Shown piece by piece: positions 46,698-54,658 of a DNA stretch of 64,000 nucleotides. The stretch's first letter is position 1; the number at the start of each line of letters is the position of its first letter. The stretch covers positions 140,450 through 204,449 of the forward strand of contig JANQLQ010000330.1 of NCBI GenBank assembly GCA_028280565.1, read 5' to 3'. A program made the translations under genes and the position numbers. The DNA comes from Fulvivirga sp. (GTDB lineage: Bacteria; Bacteroidota; Bacteroidia; Cytophagales; Cyclobacteriaceae). The notes under the pieces were generated by a model that ran no database searches, was not told the origin of the DNA, and was given only the letters and a program-made list of their open reading frames with translations.

Positions 46698-46738
46698 TTG
46701 CAGAGTTAGGTTACCGTTAGACTCATATTGTATTTTTA

Positions 46739-48604
46739 TTACTTCAATATAACATTGATTTCCTTAAACAACTTTTCAAAATTATCAATCGTTTCATCTG
46801 AGAAGAAATCCTTATCAACCGCAAGTTTGAGCATTTCGTTTGCAGGGCGGTAGTGATTAAACCGATCTTTACCAATGTGCTTATTTATTTGAATAATAAT
46901 GCGTTCAATTTTGTCGTTAAGGTCTGACTCCTTAATATCTGTAATATCAGTAAATGCCGAGTTAAACAGCTTTAAATAGTCACTCTTTGAAAACAAATCT
47001 TCCATGTCTGCCTGTTTGTTACCATCAACGAACTCATCAAAGAACCTGATTTTGTTTTTATTGATGATTTTCTCCTCAATCATCTTTTCCATTTTTGCTT
47101 TGCCCTTTGCATCGTTATACGAGTCCAATAGGCAAGCGATATCCAGCTTTGATCCCCTAAGCAACGAAATGAAGGTCGCTACTTTTTCAAGTCCGCCAGT
47201 AGGCACAATGGTAATATCTGACCGCAACCCTTCTCTGCCATCTGCTTCAAGAATACCTGAAAGTGCAGTAAGCACTATTAAGTCTGAAACCCCCTCAACC
47301 AGCAGGTTCTTTTTACTAACAAATAGATTTTGCGCAATGTCATAGCCTAGTGCCGCTTGTAGAGGAAAGAGAGTGTTTGGGTCTTTTTCTTGAAGGCTCT
47401 CCGAGATAATTGATCCTTTATCTGTTTCTAGTATAGTTCGTGTGCGATTCAACCCGTTAGATGGGATCATAAAAGGAGAGTGGGTTGTAAATACGATCTG
47501 GTATTCTTCTGACAAATCTTCTAGGAAATGGAGCAAGTCAGCTTGTGCCGATGCATGCAAATTCAAGCCTGGTTCATCAAGCAGGAGTATATAGTTTGAT
47601 TGCTCATCTTCTTGTATCTTCTTGAACCAAACAAGGAACGAAAAGAACCAGTTAAATCCTTTGCTTCGATTTCTCAGTGGCAGTGATACTCCTTTATTAC
47701 GCACTCTAATATCCAACACATGCTCAACAATCCGCCTATTATTTTGCTGGTCTGTTTCTTCTCGTTTATCAATTTGAAATGCGATACTCAAATTCTTATT
47801 GGTTTTCCAATATTTAAAGAGTTCTTCTGAGATAGTAAGTTGCGTTGCCTCTAGCAACGCTATATAATCCTCAAAATCGCTTGAATCCAATAAGTCATCT
47901 ATATCGATGTCAGCCAGTTCAATAAGAGCATTAGCTGTTTTGTATTCACTCTCCACAAGATTTTGCCGCTTTAATTGTTCAAGGCTTATACGCGATGGCA
48001 AGCTGAAATATTCATCATAATAAAGAAATTTGGGGAGGTTAGGGTCTAGATAAACACGGGCAAGATATTCTTCTATGGGATTTTCCCACTTCCATACCCA
48101 AGAAAAATATTTCTGTAACTCTTTAAACCCTTGAACATACTTTTCCTCAGTGTAGCTTTCAGCAAGTGCTTGAAAATTTGCAGGAGTATTCACCGCTAAA
48201 AGTTTGTCGGTTAAGGTCTGACTACTTATACCCAACTCGGATGTTTTAAATTCGATAAATTTCTTCTTATCGACATCTATACCATCCCAAGTACGGCCTT
48301 TAGAATTATACTTAGTGGTTACACTAAAATTTTTTGTTTCAAAAACGCCTTTACCAACATCTGACATAATTTTATCCAGTAGGTATCGGTCTTTTGTCTC
48401 ACACAGTTCGTAGGTGCATGTTATGGCTTTTGGTATTTTTTCCGTTTTCTGTACACGTTGCTTTTCTTTTCTTGGAAAGTCATGGCTAAAATTGAACTCG
48501 AAATCAGCATCATCTTGAAAGTAATTCGTTTTAGCAACGGCTTCTAACACAGATGTTTTGCCCGATTCGTTCATACCAACCAGAATTGTTATATCATCTT
48601 CCAA
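46739..48604 (-). CDS. OLD-like AAA ATPase with TOPRIM domain
   Basis: 621 aa from a TTG at 48604. Walker A GMNESGKTSVLEA, Walker B YILLLDEPGLNLHASAQ (near residue 340), FTTHSPFMIP; then the TOPRIM domain with NLLVEGVSDLIVL (Glu) and ACLLDSYNDAKGK (Asp). OLD-family nucleases act in phage defence, alone or with partners (P2 OLD, Gabija GajA). Coding similarity runs upstream of 48604 (VVIHKYKSFESDQKFELEDD) to an ATG at 48668, but an A8 run after it is one base too long to join the frame. With seven A's the N-terminus would read MILKKVVIHKY, normal for this family. Confidence 0.8.
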   Translation of the reverse strand: MEDDITILVGMNESGKTSVLEAVAKTNYFQDDADFEFNFSHDFPRKEKQRVQKTEKIPKAITCTYELCETKDRYLLDKIMSDVGKGVFETKNFSVTTKYNSKGRTWDGIDVDKKKFIEFKTSELGISSQTLTDKLLAVNTPANFQALAESYTEEKYVQGFKELQKYFSWVWKWENPIEEYLARVYLDPNLPKFLYYDEYFSLPSRISLEQLKRQNLVESEYKTANALIELADIDIDDLLDSSDFEDYIALLEATQLTISEELFKYWKTNKNLSIAFQIDKREETDQQNNRRIVEHVLDIRVRNKGVSLPLRNRSKGFNWFFSFLVWFKKIQEDEQSNYILLLDEPGLNLHASAQADLLHFLEDLSEEYQIVFTTHSPFMIPSNGLNRTRTILETDKGSIISESLQEKDPNTLFPLQAALGYDIAQNLFVSKKNLLVEGVSDLIVLTALSGILEADGREGLRSDITIVPTGGLEKVATFISLLRGSKLDIACLLDSYNDAKGKAKMEKMIEEKIINKNKIRFFDEFVDGNKQADMEDLFSKSDYLKLFNSAFTDITDIKESDLNDKIERIIIQINKHIGKDRFNHYRPANEMLKLAVDKDFFSDETIDNFEKLFKEINVILK

Positions 48605-48652
48605 TTCGAATTTTTGATCGGATTCAAACGACTTATATTTATGTATGACTAC

Positions 48653-48668
48653 TTTTTTTTAATATCAT
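48653..48668 (-). promoter_or_regulatory. Start codon plus A8 homopolymer upstream of OLD-like gene
   Basis: ATG (48668-48666) ATATT then eight A's (48660-48653). In the present frame ATG leads to an early stop (after ten codons or so); removal of one A or addition of two puts it in frame with the ATPase. It may be a sequencing error, a phase-variable tract, or a slippage site. Confidence 0.5.
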
Positions 48669-48833
48669 GACTTTTGCGAGTGGAGTTAAAAAAGTAAACC
48701 AACCAAATATACAGTAGCGGGATCAGGAACTCAATAGAAGTGAAAATAAATGACAATATAGTTCTAGTATGTGCTTCTGACAAATAAACCACTCATTTCC
48801 CATAATTTAATGTTATGTATCCGCCCTGAGATC

Positions 48834-48883
48834 GCCAGTTGTATCGGTGAAGCTGTGCCAGTGATATCGGTTCAACTTGTGCC
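48834..48883. repeat. IS21-like terminal repeat remnant
   Basis: GCCAGTTGTATCGGTGAAG then TGTGCCAGTGATATCGG and TTCAACTTGTGCCA: a set of about 20-bp TGTGCCA repeats as found at IS21-family ends. Nearly the same block starts at 63922. No istA/istB genes are next to it, so it is a solo end. Nothing else is supported in 48669-49175 beyond CATGTGTCGTTTTCATGTGT-type direct repeats shared with the region after tRNA-Pro. Confidence 0.6.
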
Positions 48884-49175
48884 AATCTTAGGCTGATTTT
48901 TATTCAGTACACCTAATACCTTTCCAAGGTATCTTAGTTGACACAAACCAGGCCCAATAAACAGGTTGAACCTGGTATTCATTACTCAATGATGGAAAGA
49001 AAAATAAATGGATAAATGCAAGTTATGATCACTCAGAATTTCTAAACAAACATTGAATACCACCACCCTAAAAACCATGTGTCGTTTTCATGTGTTGAAA
49101 ACCTCAATTTTTGCACATCCACCGACACATGCATAGCTTTAAACTATTGATTATCAATTGGTTAAAAACAAAACA

Positions 49176-49203
49176 GCAGGTTCGAATCCTGCCACCCCGA
49201 CTA
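49176..49203 (+). repeat. Duplicated tRNA-Pro 3' end (att direct repeat)
   Basis: GCAGGTTCGAATCCTGCC and the following ACCCCGACTA repeat tRNA-Pro positions 30501-30528 exactly; the 5' part of the tRNA is absent. Such a copy is the normal mark of tyrosine-recombinase integration into a tRNA 3' end. It divides the island into 30526-49175 and the part beyond. Confidence 0.85.
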
Positions 49204-49204
49204 T

Positions 49205-49240
49205 AAAACGGCCTAATTATTGAAATTAGGCCGTTTTTTA
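49205..49240 (+). terminator. Terminator hairpin, second copy
   Basis: AAAACGGCCTAAT and ATTAGGCCGTTTTTT, the same hairpin as after intact tRNA-Pro, travelling with the duplicated tRNA end. Confidence 0.8.
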
Positions 49241-49282
49241 TTTTTATGTATAGTATTCATGTATAGTTTTCCTCAATTTCCG

Positions 49283-49770
49283 AGCATCTACTTTTCGGCA
49301 AATTGCTCAATCATCTTCTCATTGGAAGCATAGCTTTACAAGCTGAGATCCGAGTTTCTTAACCTAAAAACCCCTGGTATGGATAGTGATCGAATGGTGA
49401 CCTGTGTACAAAAGGGTAAAGGGGGTAAGGATAGATACACGCTATTGAGTAAAGGTCTTCTCAAGGACTTGAGAACCTATTACATGGAATACAAGCCAAA
49501 AGAGTGGCTTTTCGAAGGAGAAAAGGGAGGAAGATACAGTGCAACAAGCGTAGTTAAGGTAGTAAAAAGGCGGCATCCAGGGCTCGAATTACTAAGAAAG
49601 TGGTTCCCCATACCTTGAGACATAGCTTTGCAACACATTTATTAGCACAAGGGACTGATTTAAGGTATATTCAAACAGTATTGGGGCATAATAGCACCCG
49701 TACTACTGGAATCTATACGCACGTAGCCAATCCTATTTTGAGCGGTATTGAAAATCCCCTAGATTCGTAA
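49283..49770 (+). pseudogene. Decayed XerD-like tyrosine recombinase, leader copy 2
   Basis: Closely similar to 30720-31211. The frame at 49379 (GKGGKDRYTLLSKGLLKDL ... [15 protein letters not shown]) breaks near 49568, where five A's replace six in copy 1, and then continues in another frame through [21 protein letters not shown] and [12 protein letters not shown] to the stop at 49770. Interestingly the final part is closer to a working enzyme than copy 1 (AQG rather than APG; THV rather than TQV). The N-terminal domain is missing. Confidence 0.75.
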
Positions 49771-49783
49771 GGGTATAGTGGAA

Positions 49784-49821
49784 GTAACGACACCTGGGGG
49801 GTTGTTACTCTGATGTTGGCA
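49784..49821 (+). other. attI-like recombination site, copy 2
   Basis: GTAACGACACC hairpin, 13 bases after the recombinase stop, then CTGAT and core GTTGGCA. Matches copy 1 up to G^TT, then differs. The cassette that follows starts TTGGCATTAATTTATGCC. Confidence 0.6.
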
Positions 49822-49857
49822 TTAATTTATGCCCACAACATTCAATAAAACCAATCA

Positions 49858-50976
49858 ATGAAAAACTGCTTACTATTACTCATTTTAATTACCATTTTTA
49901 GTTGTAATGAAAACTCTGAAAATCATTTCAATAATGAAAAGACTAAGACCTTAGTTTATCTTGAAAAGAAGATGGAGCAAGAGGGAATTCCTGGATTACA
50001 GGTTGTAGTAGTTAAAAATAAAGAAGTTATTTTATCAGAAAATTTAGGCCTAGCAAATGTCCCTTTTTCAGTAGATGTTAGTGAAAATACCATTTTCTCA
50101 ATTAATTCAATAGCCAAAGTCTTTGCTTCCACAGCAATCTTACAATTAGAAGAACAAAATAAGCTCTCATTATCAGATTCTATTTCTCAACATATACCTG
50201 GCTTACCAAGTAAATGGAATTCAATCACTATTAAACAGTTACTAAGCCATACATCAGGGTTGCCAGGTATCGAAGACACAAATGAAGAGAATAAATTAGT
50301 TGGAAGTGGAAGTCAAGAATCTGCTTGGGAAACTGTTCAAAAAATGCCTTTACAATTCGAAATCGGAAAAGATTTTAGCTATAACGCTACTAACTACTTA
50401 CTAATCCAAAAAATTATAGAAAAATATAGCGAGGTACCATTTGAAGAATCTATCCGAATAAATCAATTCGATGTAGCAGGAATGAAAAAAGTATTCTATG
50501 GGAACTCCTTTGATGTAGTAAAAAACAAAAGCCCAACTTACGTATTCTACTATCTAGACGAGACCACCGGAGAATATGTCAAAGGAGATGACTTGATTGA
50601 AGCTCACGAGGAGTTTCCGACAAGTTTTAGAGCAGATGCAGGAGTTTTTACGACTGCCAATGAAATGGCCAAATGGATTATTGCCCTTCAGAATGGAGAA
50701 TTACTACAGAAAGAAAGTATTGACAAAATGTGGACACCTGTAAAACTAGATAATGGCGAATACTGGGATTTTGATGGGATTTTGAACGCTTACGCTTTAG
50801 GCTGGCCAGTAATTAAAAGAGAAAACCATTCGGGTGTATCTGCTTTTGGAGGAGGTAGAGCTTCCGTTTCTATTTATCCAGACGATAACCTGGCTATTAT
50901 TTTGTTTACAAATTTGTCAGGAGTATATACCTATGAAATGGTTGATAACATTGCTGGATTCTATTTTAAAAACTAA
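49858..50976 (+). CDS. Cassette gene: serine hydrolase of the beta-lactamase/PBP4* fold, lipoprotein
   Basis: 372 aa. Lipoprotein signal with IFSC lipobox. SxxK is S84-I-A-K87 in FSINSIAKVFAS; LLSHTSGLPGIE is the usual following block; FSYNATNYLLIQKII replaces the YxN loop; late SGVSAFGGGRAS stands for the third box. Such proteins are peptidases or esterases of class C fold. A true class C antibiotic beta-lactamase is not suggested. Complete cassette with attC overlapping its stop codon. Confidence 0.82.
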   Translation: MKNCLLLLILITIFSCNENSENHFNNEKTKTLVYLEKKMEQEGIPGLQVVVVKNKEVILSENLGLANVPFSVDVSENTIFSINSIAKVFASTAILQLEEQNKLSLSDSISQHIPGLPSKWNSITIKQLLSHTSGLPGIEDTNEENKLVGSGSQESAWETVQKMPLQFEIGKDFSYNATNYLLIQKIIEKYSEVPFEESIRINQFDVAGMKKVFYGNSFDVVKNKSPTYVFYYLDETTGEYVKGDDLIEAHEEFPTSFRADAGVFTTANEMAKWIIALQNGELLQKESIDKMWTPVKLDNGEYWDFDGILNAYALGWPVIKRENHSGVSAFGGGRASVSIYPDDNLAIILFTNLSGVYTYEMVDNIAGFYFKN

Positions 50977-51118
50977 TGCCAACAATGTATAAAAATAATA
51001 ACGGTTTAATTACTAAAACCAATGTTAGTGAATATAAAAAAGGTCTAAGTTTAACCGAAAATTTAGAGGTTTAAAATCCGTTACTATCCTTATACTAGAC
51101 CGTTACCCACAACACTTC
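50977..51118 (+). repeat. attC-like site (142 bp)
   Basis: Left box TGCCAAC, right box GTTACCC. Arms GTATAAAAATAATAACGG and CCGTTACTATCCTTATAC. Not a member of the repeated families. Confidence 0.7.
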
Positions 51119-51133
51119 ACTCCTAGATTTAAT

Positions 51134-51448
51134 ATGCCAACAATCGAGATAGCATCTATTAAAGCACCACACCTGAACATTGATCAGACGGATTTCGAAC
51201 TTGCAATCCTGGAAGAACCTAAACTTGAAGGCCATCGAGGATTGTTTTATGACTTTCTACTTGAGAACGAAGGAACAATTTTACATCTGGGTAACCCCGA
51301 ATTCGTTGGAGACTTAGACGGGGCATTCTTCGCAGGTCAACTCATCAACTAGGACTTTGAACAAACTATGTTAATCAGCGATCTTTGGGAACAACAGGAT
51401 ATTAACGGACTAACTTGGAACACTCTTTATGAACTCTATGGGAAGTAA
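51134..51448 (+). pseudogene. Cassette gene: small unknown protein with in-frame TAG
   Basis: 72 codons (PTIEIASIKAPHLNIDQTDF ... FFAGQLIN), a TAG at 51350, then 31 further codons in the same frame (DFEQTMLISDLWEQQ ... NTLYELYGK) to TAA at 51446. The downstream part reads like protein, so a nonsense change in a 104-codon gene is likely. No family recognised. No attC lies between it and the toxin-antitoxin pair, so they share one cassette. Confidence 0.5.
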
Positions 51449-51537
51449 TATCAATAGGAAATCATTTATGACCATCTAAAGTTTCCCTTTATTGAAACTT
51501 TTTCTAGCTTCATGAAGTATTATATAATGTTGACTTA

Positions 51538-51884
51538 GTGGAGAAAAAGTTTGAGATCAAGTTATTGGAAGAGGCTTTCGAATTTATCAAAAGTCAGAAC
51601 GATAAGGTACAGGACAAAATATTCTATAATGCCAGGAAAGCCCAAATCCTTAACGACCCCAAGCTTTTCAAAAAACTGAATCAAAACATATGGGAGTTCG
51701 AACCAAATATGCAGGACTTCAATACAGAATTCTGGCATTTTGGGATAAGGAGAGCAACGAAATGACCCTAGTTTGCGGAACTCATGGCTTTGTAAAGAAA
51801 ACGGACAAGGTTAGTCCTAAAGAAATTGACAAAGCCGAGCAGATTAGGGTCGAATATTTTGAGCAGAAAAAGAAAGAAAAATGA
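51538..51884 (+). pseudogene. HigB/RelE-type toxin, frameshifted
   Basis: Starts GTG 51538 (EKKFEIKLLEEAFEFIKSQ ... NQNIWEF) and continues after a one-base shift near 51697 as TKYAGLQYRILAFWDKESNEMTLVCGTHGFVKKTDKV, the phage-derived Gp49-like HigB fold with its typical YRILAFWD strand. Restoring one C in TTCGAACC repairs it. Its stop overlaps the antitoxin start. The toxin should be inactive as written. Confidence 0.75.
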
Positions 51885-52192
51885 AGTCATACAGTTTAGA
51901 TGAAGCACAGGATTTACTAATTGGCAAGATTGGGACACCTCGAAGAGATCAATACGAATTTGAACTCAAACTTGAACTAATTGGAGACATGATCAAAACT
52001 GCTCGTAAAGAGCGGCATTTAACCCAGGAACAACTTGGAGAATTAATAGGGGTTAAAAAATCTCAAATCTCAAAGCTTGAGAACAACGCCAAGAATGTGA
52101 CAATAGAAACAATATTGAAAGTATTTGAAGCTCTGAAGGCTAAAGTCAATTTCAAAGTGGAACTTCTCAATAACGAATTAAATATTGCGTAA
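51881..52192 (+). CDS. HigA-type Xre-family antitoxin
   Basis: 103 aa. Helix-turn-helix at residues 35-85 (MIKTARKERHLTQEQLGELIGVKKSQISKLENN). The start codon overlaps the toxin stop by 4 bases, the standard toxin-first layout of higBA. It would bind its own promoter and the toxin. The antitoxin is intact while the toxin is broken. Confidence 0.85.
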   Translation: MKSYSLDEAQDLLIGKIGTPRRDQYEFELKLELIGDMIKTARKERHLTQEQLGELIGVKKSQISKLENNAKNVTIETILKVFEALKAKVNFKVELLNNELNIA

Positions 52193-52197
52193 AATGT

Positions 52198-52277
52198 GGG
52201 TAACAAGGTGTAAGAAATCATTACCGCACATAGCCATCACACAAACCAAAGTAACGATTCTTACATAGACGTTAGCG
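52198..52277 (+). repeat. attC-like site (80 bp)
   Basis: Left box GGGTAAC, right box GTTAGCG; arms AAGGTGTAAGAAATC and GATTCTTACATAGAC. Follows the antitoxin stop by 5 bases. Confidence 0.72.
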
Positions 52278-52296
52278 GTTATTCTAGGCATCTATC

Positions 52297-53382
52297 ATGA
52301 TTGAGCAAAGAAATATTACGAGAGAAGAATGGCTAATCAATGCTTGTGAAAATCCGATTAATGATGCGAAATTCAAAGAAAGGCTTCTTGGGGGAAATGC
52401 TGACATTAAGACCTACTTAACCAATAAGTGGTACGAATACCAAAGGTTATCTTTAAAATCTTATTTCATTGATGGAGATATACAACGGTCCAAGCAATAT
52501 TTCTATGAATGTGGGATGATTGATGAGATAATAATCAGCAAATACCAGGGACGCATTTTAGAATACGGGATGGCTCATATCAGTTATGCATTGTTAAGTG
52601 ACAATATCAACTTGATTAGGCGGTATGCTAACCTAGCCCATCAAGGATACAATAAAATTGCAGAAAAGGGTTCAATCATCCATGCAATTCAGCTCGCAAT
52701 AACTGACGAATTAAGTCACAATTACGTTGATATTTTAGATGCACTAAGCAAAAAGAAAGCACATGCAACTATCAAACCTGATGTCAAGTTCTTCAGGGCT
52801 TTACTCAATAGCGATAAGGCAGGTTGTGAGTCAGCTATTAAAGAGCTTCTCACTCCAAGACGACATAATCATAGAAATAAAAACATGCCCCTCACAGGTC
52901 AATTCATATCTCACCCAGCGATAGGTTACGCAAAACTGGCCTGGCTTAAGGATATAAAAGTAGAGATAGACAATCCACTTGTGCCTTATCCTCTATTACC
53001 TACTTCACCAAATGCAAAGTATGATGATAAGTTTAGCTTTTTAAAAAATGAACAGAAAGGCAAATCAAGATTCTTAAAATGGCATGAGGAAATCTTTTCA
53101 GGTGTTATTTCTCTTGCTATTGGAATTACCTTGATTTTTAATGGTTTTAGTTACATGATATCTCTTTTCATTGATGAAAACGGTTTACATGGAGGACCAA
53201 CGGGACAAAAAGGTTTAGTAGCATTATTTTCTTTAGTTGAAAATGGATGGTGGAAATACTTTGTAGTCTTGGCTTTTTTGTTGATCGGATGTATTCAAAT
53301 TCGTGATGGAATTCACAGTCATAAATTCGAAAAATTGTTCCGAATAAAGCAAAAACCCGCTAACAAACACTATCATCCATAA
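52297..53382 (+). CDS. Cassette gene: Imm49-like protein with C-terminal membrane helices
   Basis: 361 aa. The N-terminal 250 residues are helical and end HPAIGYAKLAWLKDIKVEID then PLVPYPLLP, which resembles the end of the immunity protein 49 family; I offer this as likely, not certain. Two membrane helices follow (ISLAIGITLIFNGFSYMISLF; YFVVLAFLLIGCI). The last codons (NKHYHP) are encoded by the attC itself, so the stop depends on the site. Confidence 0.6.
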   Translation: MIEQRNITREEWLINACENPINDAKFKERLLGGNADIKTYLTNKWYEYQRLSLKSYFIDGDIQRSKQYFYECGMIDEIIISKYQGRILEYGMAHISYALLSDNINLIRRYANLAHQGYNKIAEKGSIIHAIQLAITDELSHNYVDILDALSKKKAHATIKPDVKFFRALLNSDKAGCESAIKELLTPRRHNHRNKNMPLTGQFISHPAIGYAKLAWLKDIKVEIDNPLVPYPLLPTSPNAKYDDKFSFLKNEQKGKSRFLKWHEEIFSGVISLAIGITLIFNGFSYMISLFIDENGLHGGPTGQKGLVALFSLVENGWWKYFVVLAFLLIGCIQIRDGIHSHKFEKLFRIKQKPANKHYHP

Positions 53383-53474
53383 ATTTACTGAGCTATTTGT
53401 AAATGGAAGTGTGAAAAGATACTTTTATATACATTTGAAATGTCCAGCTTACGGATGATAGTTGAGCGTTAGGC
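53358..53474 (+). repeat. attC-like site, alpha type (117 bp)
   Basis: Left box CGCTAAC, right box GTTAGGC (the classical core). Arms ACTATCATCCATAA and TTACGGATGATAGT. Same type at 56785 and 63727, variant at 55879. Confidence 0.85.
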
Positions 53475-53484
53475 GCAATGAGGT

Positions 53485-53958
53485 ATGGAAATAGAAAATA
53501 ACGAAATATTGGTTCGCAATTCTAAAACCTCAATTCTGATAAGAGCAGGATTCGTATGGATTATCTTATTATGGGGTATAGTTTTTAAGGATTTGATTGG
53601 ACAGATGCGGGATGCATGGGAAACCAATCCAATATTAGCCTTTCTAATGATTTTGCTATTTGGTGGCTTTACATTTTTCCACATTGCTGACCTTCTTGAT
53701 AGAACACCAAAACTCAAAATTTCCAGAGAAGGATTAATACTTAGCAAAAGAAGGCTTGACTGGACAGAAATATCTTCGGTTGAAATTGAACGCCACTATA
53801 CAAAGGAAATCACATATTACAGACTGCTTGTTAAACCAGAAAATAAAAAAACGATCCGTTTTGATATAACCGATTTAGATATTGAACATGACCAGCTAAA
53901 AAGAGCAGTCAATGTTTCGAGTGGAATTGACTTTTTCGACAGAAAGTACAGTACTTAA
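53485..53958 (+). CDS. Cassette gene: two-helix membrane protein
   Basis: 157 aa. Two membrane helices near residues 18-38 (AGFVWIILLWGIVFKDLI) and 50-70 (PILAFLMILLFGGFTFFHI), then a soluble PH-like C-terminal part (LDWTEISSVEIERHY, TYYRLLVKPENKKTIRFDI). Domain of unknown function; bacterial PH-like membrane proteins look like this. It shares its cassette with the xre-symE pair downstream. Confidence 0.6.
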   Translation: MEIENNEILVRNSKTSILIRAGFVWIILLWGIVFKDLIGQMRDAWETNPILAFLMILLFGGFTFFHIADLLDRTPKLKISREGLILSKRRLDWTEISSVEIERHYTKEITYYRLLVKPENKKTIRFDITDLDIEHDQLKRAVNVSSGIDFFDRKYST

Positions 53959-53994
53959 CAGACAATAAGCTCAAAGAGGGAATTGAGCCACTTA

Positions 53995-54213
53995 CTATTC
54001 GAATCTAACAAGACTTGACAAGGAAACACCTAAGGTTTTAGAAATCTCATAAAGCGAATATAGCGTAGGATTTACCTTCCCATTCTCCAACTTCTCAATC
54101 GCTTGACGATCTTTTTCACAAGCTCTTGCTAAATCAGATTGACTCCACCCCTTTTGCGTTCTTAACTCAATGATCCGCTTACCAATTTTCTTTTTGAATT
54201 CTTCTTTGGTCAT
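53995..54213 (-). CDS. Xre-family regulator, xre-symE module 1
   Basis: 72 aa, almost entirely one helix-turn-helix domain (IIELRTQKGWSQSDLARACEKDRQAIEKLENG). Divergent from symE, with two TTGTCA-N10-TGACAA palindromes between them. It likely represses both genes and may also act as the SymE partner; the latter is speculation. Confidence 0.8.
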   Translation of the reverse strand: MTKEEFKKKIGKRIIELRTQKGWSQSDLARACEKDRQAIEKLENGKVNPTLYSLYEISKTLGVSLSSLVRFE

Positions 54214-54244
54214 AAAACAAATGTCAACTAACTATACGACAATT

Positions 54245-54308
54245 TTGTCATATAAAAGTTTGACAAGTCGGATTTTTAGATTACGTTTGTCATATAAATG
54301 TATGACAA
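54245..54308. promoter_or_regulatory. Paired operators in xre-symE module 1
   Basis: Two copies of TTGTCA-N10-TGACAA at 54245-54266 and 54287-54308, centres 42 bases apart (four helical turns). The second ends at the base before the symE ATG, so occupancy would block symE. They are the probable binding sites of the divergent Xre protein. Confidence 0.65.
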
Positions 54309-54500
54309 ATGAGCGACTTCAGGAAATTGAAAATCCACTCAAAATACAGGTCAAGAAGATGGGACTATATCACCGTTCCTGAAATCAGACTGGAGGGCAA
54401 ATGGCTTGATGCACTTGGGTTTAAAGAAGGCTGCCAGGTCAGCATTCAACCACAAAAGAATAAGCTAATCATTACTTTGAACAAAGAGAAGGGAGACTGA
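54309..54500 (+). CDS. symE: SymE-like toxin, module 1
   Basis: 63 aa. SRRWDYITVPEIRLEGKWLD then ALGFKEGCQVSIQPQKNKLI match the SymE family (swapped-hairpin/AbrB-like fold; E. coli SymE is an SOS-induced toxin controlled by antisense RNA SymR). Here control seems to be by a divergent Xre protein. The attC begins 6 bases after the stop. Confidence 0.8.
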   Translation: MSDFRKLKIHSKYRSRRWDYITVPEIRLEGKWLDALGFKEGCQVSIQPQKNKLIITLNKEKGD

Positions 54501-54505
54501 AAAGC

Positions 54506-54636
54506 GCCTAACATCATGTATGAGTAATAGCGGGTTTGTGCGCAGCGAAATGTCGGTACTTTCTACTATCTTTATTTGAAAAGGACAGGTTTGGTGGGTA
54601 TTAGTCCGCTTCTACTCATACACATGTTCGTTATCG
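54506..54636 (+). repeat. attC-like site (131 bp)
   Basis: Left box GCCTAAC exact, right box GTTATCG; arms ATGTATGAGTAATAGCGG and CCGCTTCTACTCATACA. Confidence 0.8.
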
Positions 54637-54658
54637 GCAATACTCGAAAAGAGAATAA

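Noticed and set aside
49858..50976. Antibiotic-resistance beta-lactamase cassette
   Set aside because: SxxK is present, but the lipoprotein signal, YNATNY loop and lack of KTG fit a PBP4*/esterase-type hydrolase better.
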